This document shows positions 39,449 through 52,598 of a DNA stretch of 64,000 nt, one piece after another. The number at the start of each line of letters is the position of its first letter. Within the stretch, counting starts at the first letter, position 1. Position numbers and translations under genes: made by a program. The notes under the pieces were generated by a model. The model ran no database searches. It had not been told where the DNA came from and saw nothing but the letters and a program-made list of their open reading frames with translations. This stretch comes from Paramecium sonneborni (taxonomy: Eukaryota > Ciliophora > Oligohymenophorea > Peniculida > Parameciidae), in assembly GCA_905182985.1 (NCBI GenBank), contig CAJJDN010000048.1, positions 485,061 through 549,060 of the forward strand, given 5' to 3'.

Positions 39449-40542
39449 TCAATTAAAAAATTTATTCAGTTTAATTCTACTTGTCATATGTCGATGGTAT
39501 TTGAGTGGTAGCAATTAAATATCTGCATCCGTTTTTATAATACTATTTTAAGAAGTCAAATTTGTATTATTTAACAAGAATGTTTCAGTATTTAATTTTT
39601 TAAAACTAGATCTAGATGTTGTTATACAAGTTAAGCTTGATTATTTTTTGCGTTTAGGAGTTAATTTATCATATTTAATAGATTTCATTATTTCAGGTAC
39701 CTAAAGATCAATAATATGATGATCTAAAAGAGATTTTTTAAGTGTCATTTTAATTTTTAATCTTTATTCAATGATAGATTGAACTTTAATTGGTAATTGT
39801 ATAAATTATGATTTTGGAAGTTCAAAAATATGAGCTTATTATTTAACTCTTGCAGTATAAGGAGCAATAGTACAATCTTCATTGAAAGAATCAAAAATTG
39901 AACATGTACATAAAATATTACGTTTAGTTTCTAAATTAACTTAACCTTAATAGACAAGAAATAATGATTCAATAGGTTAATAGATAGTAATGATAGTATC
40001 ATTTTCTTCAAACTAATGCAAGAGTAAAGAATCAGATAAAGAATATATTTATTATTTCTCAGTTTAATTTGTAGGTTCAAATAATTTGAGAAAGAATGTA
40101 CGTTTTTATCTGATAAATTACTCATGTTTAAGAAATAATAGGGATTGTGATTATTTGGTGACATAGAGTAATTTGGAATGCTCTAGAGAAAACTAGATAA
40201 GATATAATACTTTACAATTTTAGAAAGGTATTGTTTTTCAGCAATATATCCATAATTTAATTGTCTTTGAAATAAGAGTTTATTCTTTTTAACATATTAA
40301 ACATTAGATTCAAAAGAATCAAGGTCATCCTATTCAGAGGAATCAAGAACTAATTTTCCTTCTAAAAATAAGTAAATATTATCATTAATAGATTCAGAAA
40401 TAACTTAAAAGGGATTTAATTCAAATAAATGAAGACGTTAACAAAGCTGAAGTAATTATAAATGATAAATACTAAGATATATTCTGATCTACTCTGTAGT
40501 TGCAATTTGAGGAATAATGGTTGAAGATGAAATTTTAGATTC
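39449..40542 (-). CDS. Cyclic-nucleotide-binding-type protein (5' end unresolved)
   Basis: At least 356 residues from 40542 to TGA at 39449-39451, with a 23-nt intron at 40193-40215. Two segments look like cNMP-binding domain beta rolls: LHLFELNPFQVISESINDNIYLFLEGKLVLD and, later, LHQFEENDTIITIYQPIESLFLVYQGQVNLE followed by IFDSFNEDC. The phosphate-binding RA motif is not evident, so binding is uncertain. A TGA at 40543-40545 closes the frame; an ATG at 40647-40649 is the likely start. Joining them needs a short intron with a non-TAG acceptor (for example 18 nt ending GAG), so the first residues remain open. The tail is S/T/K rich. Confidence 0.65.
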
Positions 40543-40708
40543 TCATAAATAAGCTATACAATACTAGTTTTAAATACTTCTGCTTAATGTTAATTGCGCT
40601 AATTGATTTTAAGGAGATCATACGTAAGGGTATTAATAATTTCAGTCATATATATAAAATAAATGCAATTATAAATTGAATTAAAAAAGGAAGACATATT
40701 ATAATTAT

Positions 40709-41039
40709 ATGGTAATCCATTTGTTATAAACAGAATTTGAATTCATAAAAAAAAGAAGTTTAGTAGGATGTGTACTAATAAATTAGATTAGATACTATGG
40801 TGATATTATTGAAAAAGCTTATATAATATATACAAATATCTAGAAAAAATGCAACTTAACAATGTGAAATACTTTGTGGGAACAAAATAAATAAAAATTT
40901 GAATGAACCAATTTTATTTGTGACTTATGATACATGCATAATTTATAAATAAGCTTTATAATTTCAGAAGGATTCATTGTGTATATTATTATGTGCAGAA
41001 ATTATTGATTTGGAATAAATTGAAGAGCATAGTTTTTGA
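40709..41039 (+). CDS. Small hypothetical protein upstream of the Ca2+ channel
   Basis: A plus-strand frame reads KNATQQCEILCGNKINKNL, then PILFVTYDTCIIYKQALQF and SLCILLCAEIIDLEQIEE, ending in TGA at 41037-41039. Composition is gene-like. The simplest start is the ATG at 40797-40799 (80 residues). An upstream ATG at 40709-40711 joined by a 22-nt intron (40712-40733, CAG acceptor) gives 102 residues. An alternative splice near 41031 could extend it towards the channel start. Family not recognised. It lies in the 530-bp gap that must also hold the channel promoter. Confidence 0.4.
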
Positions 41040-41178
41040 ATAAATATTTTAGTTTTGTAGGATATTTGAAATATGATTAAATGAAGATTTTGTAAGAGTT
41101 TTATAGAGGTAGCCTGAGGAGTAATTTAGACATAGAAAAAAATAAAATAATGATAATATAAATTTATTATAAAATAAA

Positions 41179-44100
41179 ATGGAGTAGAGTTCAATCGAAA
41201 GTGATGATGTGAGTTATAGTTAATATATTAAATCTAGGAGTTCGTTGAAAGACATAGAAAAAATTTGATGATTCTTCAATAAATAAATGAAATATGGAAG
41301 GAGTCTGATCTTTCGAAAGATGATGGAATCTTATAAATGTTAAATGAATTCAGAGAGGAAATATTGGATGAATTGGAAGATGAGTATGAACCAGAATATA
41401 AAGCAATTTAAGTTTAAGAAAATATAAATATAGATTTAGTTCCAATGAATGAGGTTTAAAAAGCTCTCATTTATGAAGATAAGTATGAATTATACATTAT
41501 TAGGTATCCATTTTTAAAAATAAGAAAAAGAATCTTAATATTAATAAAGAAGATATCTATGTCAGCAATGCATATTACAAAGCATCCTATATTTGAGTTT
41601 TTCACTCTTATTATCATTATATTCAATTCTATCATGCTTGCTTTAGATGATCCGACTTCAGATATTTAGACTTCATTTTAAGATCTCATGGATATCATCT
41701 TTTTAGCAGTTTATACTTTTGAAGCAGTTTTAAAAATAATAGCAATGGGGTTTGTATTAAATAATAATTCATATCTTCGTGATTTATGGAATATTTTAGA
41801 TTTGACAGTTATTATAACAGCTTACATTCCTTATTTTGTGAGTAATTCTGGTCTGTAGTTGAGTGCTTTAAGATCATTGAGAGTTTTAAGACCATTGAGA
41901 ACAATATCATCAGTTAAATCTTTAAGAAGTATTATGATAACATTATTTGCCTCATTTGCTGAATTAGGAAATTCACTGATTATTTTAGGATTTACTTACA
42001 CTATTTTTGCAATAGCTGGATTGCAACTATTTTCAGGATATGCTAAATTAAGATGTTTTGATGAATATGGTATTATTTAAATGTCTGGATATGATACTGA
42101 TGAACCATTTTGTAATGGATCTTGTCCTGATAATTATATATGTGGTAAAATGTTAGATAATCCAATTAATGGACTTTTATCATTTGATAATTTTGGATTA
42201 GCATTTTTATAAGTATTTATAATCACAACACTTGAAGGATGGACCACTATAATGTCTACTATTATGATAACATTTTCATAATTCTCAGTCTTTTATTTTT
42301 TATTATGTGTAATTATTGGAGCATTTTTTCTTGTTAATTTAACATTGGCTATCATTAAAATTAATTTTTCTAAAGCAGAATCATAGGAAACTATCAAACC
42401 TGAAGATGTTAGTTATAATCTAAAGTAAATGAAACGATTGGGAATATATAAAATTAATCGAGAATCTCATTCTATTAGTATTACACGAAAGCATACTATG
42501 CGTTTGAATAAATTAAGATAATCAGTTAATAATAATAATAATAATAATAATTTAAATAATAATAATAAATAAATAGATGAACCAAAAAGAAGTTCAATTA
42601 AAGTTAATTTTTAACCTTTAAATATTAAAGATTTTAGTAAACCTCATTAAGTGAAGTATAATAATAATAGAATATTACTTTAAGGAATTTAAGGGGTTAG
42701 GACAGAATAAATTATTAATAATAATAAATAATAAGAACTTAATAATCCATAATTAATAATGAAAACTAGTGTATCAAATGTTAATGCTCCATAAGTTAGA
42801 AAAATAAGTAAGATTGGTACATAATTTAAATAATCTTAAAGAAAAATGTCGATTGCTAATTAAGATGAAAGTCCATTAGATGAATTAGATAATTTATTGA
42901 AATTTGCTGTTCGTAGATAATCAGTATTAAGAGTTGATACTAAAATTATGGCATCTCCTAGAATACCAACACCTTCTAAAGAAACTCCATAACCACCTAG
43001 TAGTAGTTCTATGTTAGATGAATCTCAATCTCCAGGAAAACCTTAATAATCTAATTAATTAAACATTCCAAAATAATAATTTAATTTTGAATAGAAATCT
43101 TTTAATGAAAATGATGCTCTTAGTGTTACACTCTCAGAAATTGATTCAATTCCAGATAGTGAATTAAATTAAAGATTCAAAGAATTTGAAATCTCATTTT
43201 AAATTGAAAAAACTGACGATAAAACAGTTAATGAAACTCAAGATAGAAAACCTCCTTAACATATTCATTAAAAAAGAAGAAAACAAGATATCCCATTAAT
43301 TTATGAATTAAGCAAAGAAGATGAAAAATTAAAAATTAGATTATTTTAAGCTAAATTAGTTCCAAGAGTAGTATATAAAGAATTCATCTCAGAATCTAGT
43401 AAAGATATTCTTGTAAGTTTAGAAATCAAAAAATAAAAAAAAGATTAAGAATTAAGAAGACTTAGAATCTAAAATATGAAATTTATTATGAAATATCAAT
43501 TTCAAAATAATACTACCATTCTAAAATTATCTAAAAATTAATAATAATAATCATCTAAAAGTTCACTTAATTCAAATGATTAAAAAATTAAAGAAACATC
43601 TAAAACTAGAAAAATCATTCCTTTATCTGAAATACCATCAGTATAAGAGATTATAACTCCAAAATTAACCCTTAGAAAATAATAAAAACGTAAAACTATT
43701 GTACATAAGGCTATAACTTATGAATAATATCAATAAGGTTTTCATAATAATTAAGAAATCGATTAAAATTTTGCTGATACCTTAGATTAAGTAAAAACTT
43801 AATAAATTACATTTAAAACTCCTAATGAATAATACTTTTATGATTAAGTTGGATTTTAATCATATCATTAATTTAAAAGTGATGATATTAATATAAACAA
43901 TGGAATTCTTTGTGGATAAGCTTCTATTGAAGATGTCATCATTATTAGAAGTAGCTTAATAAAGCGTTTTAATTTAATTTTATAAGGAATGAATTTCAAG
44001 AAATCAGATTATATGATTTACATGACTAAAGACATAATTAAAATGTTATAATTTAAATTATTCTTAATTGTTGATTCAAGGTAGTTTAATATTTTCTTAA

Positions 44101-47100
44101 ATCTAGCAGTATTTATGAATACTGTAATTTTATGTTTGGATGGTTTAGTGAATAACTAAGAAGATTTGAATAGTTTTAATCTTGCATTTACAATTCTATT
44201 CACAATTGAAATGGGATTTAAAATGATTGGATATGGTCTAATCCAATATATAAGAGACCCAATGAACATTTTTGATTCACTTATAGTAGCACTTAGTTTA
44301 GTTGATATATTTTTTTTATCTGGAAATTCAGTCTTCAAATCAGTTAGAATATTTAGAGCCTTAAGAGTTTTGAGAATAACAAAATTAATGAGGTATAACT
44401 ATTTTATTTATAGATTAGATCTCTCAAATTCATGAACTTTTTGGTTTAAGTTTTGAGTAATGCCTTCTAATCTTTAATGTATATATTCCTTTTGTTGATC
44501 CTATTTATTTATATATTCACTTTATTAGGTATGTCCTTCTTTGGAGGTTAATTAACTTCCACACCTAGTAGATAAAGTTATGACACATTTTATGAATCTT
44601 TTCTGGTTGTATTTTAAGTATTGACTCTTGAGAATTGGAATAGCATTCTTTATGATTTACTCTAATAACCAGTATCATGGATTATAACTATGATTTATTT
44701 AATAGCATGGATCTTTATTGGAAGTTATGTGTTGTTGAATTTATTTTTAGCAAGTTTGCTGGATCAATTTGAAGCAGAATATTTAAGAGAACATAATTTA
44801 GAAAATAAGGATTAGGAAGATTAGATATAACAAAAATAGATATAATAGACATAAAGCATAAATTAAACTGTTGTTAATGTATCAGTTAATTAAACATTAA
44901 ATCCAATTTTAGCAAAGTAGTTGGTAACTAGATAAGAATCATTAAATAAATTTATTTATTTTTCAGAAGTAGGCTTGTGCTTTTATTCTTTATATATATT
45001 TAGCTAAAATAATCCAATAAGAAGATTGTGTTATAAAGTGGTTAAAAATAGTTTATTTGATTAAACCATACTTTTTGCAATATTTTTAAGTTCATTGAAA
45101 TTAGTTATTGATACATATGTGAGTAATTTTTTGGATTGGGCAGATTGGTTTTTTGCAATATTCTTTGGAATAGAATTTTTATTAAAAATAATAGCATATG
45201 GATTTGTAATGGAAGAAAGTGGTTATTTGAGAGAGAGTTGGAATATCCTTGATTTCATAATAGTAGTTTGTTCTTTTATAGATATATCAGTATCATCAAT
45301 AGATTTAAGTTTTGTAAAGATATTAAGATTATTACGTACATTACGTCCTTTAAGAGTAATATCTTAAAATAAATCAATGAAATTATTAGTAACAACCTTA
45401 ATAAATTCCATATCAGGTATTGTGAATGTAGGAGTGGTTGTAATATTAGTATTTTTGATGTTTGCAATATTAGGAGTTAATTTAGAAAAAGGGAAAATGA
45501 ATTATTGTGATGAAGGTAATGATGTAGAATCATATTTACATAAATAATAATGTATTGAAAAAGGGTATGAATGGAAAAATAGAGATATGAATTTTGATAA
45601 TGTATTTTAAGCAATGTTGACACTCTTTATAATATCAACTTAAGAAGGTTGGCCAACATAAATGTATTGGTTTGTTGATGCTGATGAAAGTGGACCTATT
45701 TTTAATAATTAAATGTGGTTTACTAGTTATTTTTTGATATTTTTATTGATAGGATCAATCCTTTTAATGAATATGTTTGTTGGTGTTATTTTAGTAAATT
45801 ACAAATTGGCAGAAGATGATATGAAAGATAAAAATGTATCTAGAGATTAAGAAGATTGGATAAGTATATAAAAACTAATTATTGATTCTAATCCTAATTT
45901 TGCTTTGTATTATCCACCAAAAAACTGTTTTAGAGCATTTATTTTCAAGGTTATTTCAAACAGATTATTTGATCTCTTCATTATGTTTTGTATCATTTTA
46001 AATATTGCAGCGATGGCATCAAATTATGAAGGTAATCTTGATCTAATTAAATAGGATCTAGTGTCTATTATTAATACATTTTAGAAACTCTAAATTTAGT
46101 TTTAAGCATAGTTTTTATATTTGAATCTCTTTTAAAAATAATTGGATTTGGACCAAGAGGATATTTCAGAAATAATTGGAATTAATTTGATTTCTTTGTC
46201 GTTCTTTCATCAATTTTAGATATGATTTTGAGTTTTACTGATAATAAGAATAATCCAATTTTAACAGCAGGACCTTAATTAATTAGAGTGTTTAGAGTAT
46301 TGAGGGTTACCAGATTATTTCGATTAGTCAAATCATTACATAGTCTTAAAAAGTTAATTGATACAGCCTTATTTTCATTGCCTGCATTGTTCAATGTATC
46401 TGCTTTAATGTTTTTACTTTATTTTATTTTTTCTGTTTTAGGAGTGTTCCTATTTAGTAATCTCAGGTATTATTATATTATTTATTTTTTAGTGATGGTT
46501 ACATTATTAATAGTGAAAATAATTTTAACGATTTTCATCATGCTTTAATTCTACTTTTTAGATGTACAACTGGTGAAGATTGGTATTTATTGATGTATGA
46601 TATAATGAATAAAGTCAATTATTATTATTGTGCTTATTTCATTATATTTGTAGTAATAATGTAAAGAATTATGCTCAATTTATTTGTACTGATTATTTTA
46701 GATCAATATGAAAGATTTTATTTTAATTCTGATAATCCTTTATAGAGATTTCAAGAATTCGAAGATGATTTTGTTGATGGATGGGCTCCATTAACTTCTG
46801 AAACTAAGGGTTAATAAATTCATAAAGATTTACTTGTTTAATTAATGTTATCTATCAAAGCTCCAATGGGTTATGATTTAAAGGAGAAAATAAAGACAGC
46901 TGTAAATGATTGGAAAACTTATAATTCTGATGCTGATAAATCAACTTAGAATTTAGAAAAAATAAAAGTTATGGTTACAACTGAAGCTAAAAAAACTGTT
47001 GCTAAAACTATAATGAATATGAGAATAGAATCTAATGAAAATTAGATGTTAGAATATCATTATGTTTTATTTACATTTATGAAGAATTTCTAAACTGATT

Positions 47101-47600
47101 TATTTAAAGAAGTAACCTAGATAGGGTTAAATAAATTGATTTAAAAAGAAGAATAGACATTAAATAAAATAAAAAAAAACAGACACAGTTCATAGGAAGT
47201 AAATCCTTGTGTAGAATTATTGTTTCATATAATGTGTTTTAAAGCATATAAACGATATGCTATAAAATTGAAAGAACGAATGAATAGATAATAGAATGAA
47301 TTCAGTCAAAAGAGTTCAGATTCTTCATATCTCCATAAAAATTCAGATATTGTATAGAGAGATAGTATAAGTTAATCATTAGAATCAATTCAAGAATCAA
47401 AATAACAATTCTGTTTACCTCCAGATTTAACAGTTTATTAGAGTGATGTGAATATTGCTATAAAAGATAATAGTAATAGTCAAAATACAAAAAATAGAGG
47501 ATCAGTATAATAATTGGTAGAATAGAAATTAGAGAATATTAGTGAATTCAATAGTGAATAAAGCATTAGCTTTAATAAATTAAATGATGTATCGAATTGA
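41179..47600 (+). CDS. Four-domain voltage-gated calcium channel alpha-1 subunit
   Basis: 2,105 residues. Introns: 41209-41237 (29 nt, GTG donor), 44393-44418 (26), 46032-46054 (23), 46467-46492 (26). Four repeats of S1-S6 are visible, each with an arginine-rich S4 (for example LRSLRVLRPLRTI in I and LRLLRTLRPLRVI in III). The selectivity filter residues are E343 (LEGW), E1133 (LENW), E1471 (QEGW) and E1765 (GEDW). An EEEE ring marks Ca2+ rather than Na+ selectivity. The domain I-II linker is about 550 residues long, with Asn and Gln runs. In Paramecium such channels sit in the ciliary membrane and carry the Ca2+ action potential that reverses swimming; this gene is a candidate. The N-terminal splice restores the frame immediately after ten codons. 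Confidence 0.95.
42512..42572 (+). repeat. AAT-rich microsatellite coding an Asn run in the channel linker
   Basis: An AAT run encodes about eight consecutive asparagines, then a second short Asn stretch, inside the cytoplasmic I-II linker. It is in frame with no intron, so length variation would be tolerated. Confidence 0.8.
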
Positions 47601-47668
47601 TATGTATTTGTATATTTTAAGATTTCAATAAATAAATATATTATTTAGTATAAAATCAATATTAGGAT

Positions 47669-48107
47669 TCATTTTACTAAATATCCAATTTAGAATTTCT
47701 CAAGAATATAATGAAAGTTAATCCAAGGATGATGTTAGAGAAATAGGAAAGTAGCATCTTTTCCAACTCCTCTAAGTATTTATTCTCTACCTCCAGGATG
47801 TTTATCAATGTAATAAGTGATATCATAAATGTTATCTTATAAAACAATCCATGCATCTTTTTAAGTATTGTGTTACTAGACCTAATAATGATAGAATAAG
47901 ATTTAAAATTACTTCTTAGATTGTATATGATTTTAATTAAGTTTATCGTTTGTGTAATGGTTGATTATTGTTAGATTGTATTTTTGTTATTGGATAAGAA
48001 TTGGCACTTCTCTCAATACTTTATTTTTGGTTTATTAAATTGTTATTATCTTTAATATTTTAAGTGGTCTCTTGAAATTATTGATTAAGATTAAAGATAG
48101 TTTACAT
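47669..48107 (-). CDS. Cytochrome b5-like heme-binding domain protein
   Basis: 135 residues with one 31-nt intron (47882-47912). The b5 signature is clear: IQEVQQHNTQKDAWIVL, YDITYYIDKHPGGREQIL and GKDATFLFLQHHPWINF. These supply the two axial heme histidines: HPGG, and one of the pair in QHHP. The N-terminal 55 residues are low-complexity Q/N/S, and the domain is close to the C-terminus with no membrane anchor, unlike microsomal b5. It may pass electrons to a soluble partner. The protein ends 68 bp from the channel stop (convergent). The start is the first ATG in the open frame. Confidence 0.88.
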
Positions 48108-48170
48108 TTGATAATTGACACTTTCTAATTTACGCATATTCTTAAATTTCTGAATAACAAGTTGATTTTA

Positions 48171-48476
48171 ATGTATATGATAAATGTTCTATAATTCCCA
48201 TGTTTAATTAATAGGAGGCACATTATTAGTGTTAGACATATTAATAAATATGTGCTATGTTTAAATAAAGATGGGGAGGGAATTTTGGATTGGTTTAAGA
48301 TTGGAATCAGTGAATGTGATGTTATTCAATTGATTTTTGGAAGATATTTCATTGAAAATAAAGATGAGTACTTCATTAATGATATTATGATCGAGATCTT
48401 ACCAAACAAGAGTGTATTGACGATTAGTAAAATAGAAATTGATTTGATGATCGATATTCATAATATAATAAAATGA
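48171..48476 (+). CDS. Small ORF, possibly the 5' part of the beta-helix gene
   Basis: 101 residues from the ATG at 48171-48173 to TGA at 48474-48476. The second half (DGEGILDWFKIGISECDVIQ and EIDLMIDIHNI) looks coding. Another frame across 48120-48270 also looks coding (MFNQQEAHYQCQTYQQICAMFKQ), so the start may be spliced or misread. The stop overlaps the next ATG as ATGA. Either a separate small gene or the first exon of the beta-helix gene, split by an intron or sequence error I cannot place. Confidence 0.35.
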
Positions 48477-49896
48477 ATGAAAATAATAAAATACTTAATG
48501 AATATAGAAGAGAATCATTAAGTTCAACTAATTAAACAGTTATTACTAAAATATATGAATAAATAGATTGTGAAGCCTTTTAATAATTACTTATATAAGA
48601 GAGTGTTGAGATAAAGAGGAAGAAGATAATAATAGATAGAGATGTATAAATTTAGTAGGTGTTAAAATTAAATGGAATAGAATCAATTATTTAATTTAAG
48701 GGAGGTAGTTTAGTATTTGAAGGAACAACTATTGATTCTATTTTTGATGAAGAATGTTATATTTAAGGATTTTAAATAGATGTATGTTAAAATACTCCAT
48801 GTATAAGAGTACATTATAGAAACTTGATGATTATGGCATGTAGTATTGAGAACTTTTAAAATAGAGGAGTCTTTATTAAATTTGATAACTCATTAATTAT
48901 TAATGATACAATTTTAAATGGATTTTCAGTTTTGGTATGTTGTGAAGGCAATGGAAAGAAATTGAGTATAAATCATTCCATAATATAGAGTGATTATTAA
49001 TAATAATAATAATCAATTTTAATTCATGCAGATAATTTGGGTGAATTTGGATTGGATATAACAAATTCAATAATTGAAGGTAGTTCAATCATTGTAACAA
49101 ATAGTAATAATGTAGAAGTTAAAATATAAGATAATGAATTTAAAAATCAATAAATATCTATATCTTTTGAAAATGTTTAGAATAAATCAATAATAATTGA
49201 AAAGAACATTTTCTTTCGATCAATGGATTATGCAATTAAAATGAATAATATTGTAGTTGATAAATTATAATTGATCAAAAATACAATCTCTAAATGTAGA
49301 ATTGGATTATTTTTGTAGAATGTAATAGAATTCTGTCCATTAATTAAACATATTAAACCAATCTGTCTTAAATAGAATGTAATGACAAATATGGAATAAA
49401 CAGCCATAATTATAAGAGAAGTGATTTGTATGGAAATTGATGAAATCAATATCTAAGATAACACTATTGGAATGGATATTGATATAAGTACTTCTAAAAT
49501 GTCTGAATAAATCCCAATCAATCCTTTTATTATTTCTATTAAGAATTCAACTATAAGTTCTAATCGTATTCATGGTATCTTTATCAATAGTAATTTATCT
49601 TACAATCCCATAAATCTTTAGATCTCTAAAAGTGCTTTCTATTCTAATTGTAATGCATTGAATCTCTCACATTAAGGTGAACCACATGATAGAAGTAAAT
49701 CTGTATATATTAAACAGTTTTCAAGGTCAATATTAATAATTCCCAATTCCAAGATAACAACTTTTCTAATTCCAACTCTAACTATGAACTGAATATCATC
49801 AATACTAATATTGTAGTAATCAAAATCTAAATAATTTGATAGATTAATAAACAACTCTATTTTAATTCTAGGTCAAAAACCTGTCAAATTATGTGA
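48473..49896 (+). CDS. Right-handed parallel beta-helix repeat protein
   Basis: 456 residues with introns 49695-49717 (23 nt, CAG acceptor) and 49813-49842 (30 nt). From about residue 60 the protein consists of irregular 20-25-residue rungs rich in N, I, V and S, with N-ladder motifs such as NSLIINDTILNGFSVLV, DITNSIIEGSSIIVTNSNN and VNINNSQFQDNNFSNSN. These are typical of PbH1-type beta-helices. Relatives include FBXO11-like proteins and pectate-lyase folds; no catalytic set is visible. There is no signal peptide, so the protein is probably cytosolic. It ends 47 bp before the TBCK-like start on the same strand. Confidence 0.65.
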
Positions 49897-49943
49897 ATAT
49901 TTCAACTCATTTTATATAATTATATAATCACACTTAATCATAA

Positions 49944-52577
49944 ATGTTAAAAACTCCTAGTCTTAAATCCTATTCCAACCCAAGTGAAAGGAATCAATCT
50001 GAACTATACATTAGATGTTACATCAATAAGATCATCAAATCAAATTAACAACACCACACTTCGTTATATGATGAAGACTAACTCGATCAAAACTAAAATA
50101 TCAATAATATACTACTATATGAAGATTATATCTAAAATGTCAATAAAATAATCTCAAATCCACCTAATTCATAATATCTAAGCAAATACTATGTTCTATC
50201 TGCAGAAAATGATACTATTACATTTATTAGTGAAACCTCACCAGAAACTCTTATAGATCATCTTAAATTGAGACATTAAAATAATGCTCCTATGAATGAA
50301 GAAGAAATTGTCTAATTAGCATATTCTATTCTTAATGCCTTATTACATATCAATATTCTTTATTTAAATCCTACTTATATCATCAAAAAATGGAAAATCA
50401 TCAATTACTTCGAATTAATGGTAGATCAAAACTCACTATAATTTTGGGAAAAATAAGATAAGTTATACTTGGCAAAAGAAATTGAAAAATATTTAGAAAT
50501 TAAAAATAATTATTGTTATGATTCTAATAAATAAAGTGAAAAAATACATGCACCTAAAGCATGTGTTTATTCATTAGGAGTCATTTTATCAAAATGCATC
50601 TAATTCGAATACAAAAAAGAAAATAATAACTTTTAGGATATTCTTCAAAATTCTATATATAGTTGGTCTTTAAGAGATCTCATTCAATAAATGATAATCG
50701 AGGATGAAGATTAAAGGGCTTCTATTCAAGATTTACTTTAAAATCCTCTATTCTACAACTAAAAATAAATTGAAATGCATCCTAAATAATAAAATCAAAT
50801 GTCTTTAGCTGTTTTCTTTCAATTTGTAAAAAATAAGTTTTACAACTTAGATTGGGCTGACTAATTTTTTTCGGTTGAAGAAATTATCTATATTAGTGAT
50901 TTAAAGGAAGGTATATATACTATAGGTGAATTGAAATCTGAAATCAATAGTTAAATAACTTAAATCATTTAGAATTGTCCAAATAATAGTACATTAGAAG
51001 AATTAATTGCTACTCTTATTAAAATGGCTAATCCTGTTTAATAATAAGAAAATCAAGTTGTCCAACAAAAAAAATAATAATTTTTATTCAGAAAATGGTT
51101 TAAAAAATAAGAGTAGAAAAGTGAAGATATGTAAGAATAAGTACTTTTACCTTAAGAACCAACATATATGGCATAAGTACTTTTATTAAAATTGATATCA
51201 TAAGCCTCTGAAAAAGCCTTTTAAACATTTATTCCTAAAGTAATTCATTTTATGGGAGGTTTAGGCTTAATTTGGTAAAACATTCGAAAAGCATTTTGGC
51301 CAAGAGCTCTTGGTTTTGAATCTTTGGAAGCCCATAGATAAATAGTACAATTGACACTTGAATTATGTGAATATTTAAATCCTTAAAAAGAATAAGACAT
51401 AATTTAATTAGAGAAAGATTTGAATAGATCAAAATTCAATAAAAAAACAAAAGATGCTATAAGAAGCACAATTCGAGGATTTATTAATCAATCTGTTTCT
51501 AATTGTTATATATAAGGGATGGAATCAATTTCATATATTCTGTTAGAAGCATTCAATTATGATTCTGAACTTAGTTCAATATGCTTAAATGAGATTTACA
51601 AAAAAAGGATTGTAAACCTACCTCCAGAGAATGAATAGCTGGAAATAAGTGAATACTTTGGATAAAAACTTTAAGAAAAGATACTTCTTTATAATTGGAC
51701 TCTTTAATATTTTGATCCAGGATTAAGCAATCATTTAAAGGAAAATGATTTTAAGTGCGAAACTCATATTATATAATGGTTTAGCATTTTCTATGCAAGA
51801 GAATTTAGTTTGGAGAATGTACTTAAAATATATGATTATATTCTAATTTCTGACGAATCTTTTGAAATTTTGTTAGCATCTCAAATTATGCTAGAACTTA
51901 AATCAACATTTGAAATTAAAGATAATTAGGGGATGCTTGATTGTTTGAAGAATATTTAAAGTAATATTCAATTAGATATTTGTTTATAAAACTCCCTTAA
52001 ATTATCAAATTAATTACATAAGACTTTTTTTATTCTAACTCATTAAGATGAAGATATTTGTAATTAGATGAAAGAAGAAAATGAATATTTATAAGAAAGA
52101 CCATGGGAACATCCTTTAACATTTAAATAATTGTAGGAACAATAGACATTTTCTATTTCTATTCATGATTTTTAATAATTATTAAGAGAACAAAAATCAT
52201 CTTTCAATGTTTTATCTTTGGATATGAGAAGTGCTAAAGAATTTGAATAAGCATGTATTTCTGGTTCTCTGTTTGGTCATTATGATAAAAAAAAAATTAA
52301 CAATTTTCAGCTTTTAAATTATTTTGAACTAAGAGGACTCGTTGAAGAATAAAATATATATTATGTAGTAGTGGTTTATGATTCAGAGAAACAAAATATT
52401 AAAGAAATTATGGATTATTTACTAAAATAACGAATTAAACGTCTTGTTGTATTAAAGGGAGGAATTCAAGCTGCTCTATTAGATGGATAGGATATAATCA
52501 AAAGTAAATAGAAAGCAGTCTTGCCTCCATGGATAAAATTACAAATTGATGAATTGAAGAAAAAAAATATTTAATGA
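49944..52577 (+). CDS. TBCK-type protein: pseudokinase, TBC RabGAP and rhodanese domains
   Basis: 877 residues, no intron. The N-terminal third follows a kinase outline (NALLHINILYLNPTYI where HRD would be; ACVYSLGVILSKC as helix F) but lacks the catalytic motifs. The TBC domain is at about 440-640: LGLIWQNIRKAFWP, then DLNR with the arginine finger R495, and YIQGM with the glutamine finger Q524. The C-terminus has a rhodanese-like fold (VLSLDMRSAKEFEQ...SGSLFGH) with no active-site cysteine evident. The same three-part order is found in animal TBCK, which acts in endosomal transport and mTOR signalling. Both fingers are present, so Rab GTPase activation is plausible here. Confidence 0.87.
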
Positions 52578-52598
52578 AAGATTGATAATATTAATTTT

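Noticed and set aside
47958..48120. Plus-strand ORF starting MVDYCQIVFLLLDKNW
   Set aside because: It lies opposite the N-terminal part of the cytochrome b5 gene, whose minus-strand frame is supported by the b5 signature and a clean 31-nt intron. The plus ORF has no motif and ends at TGA.
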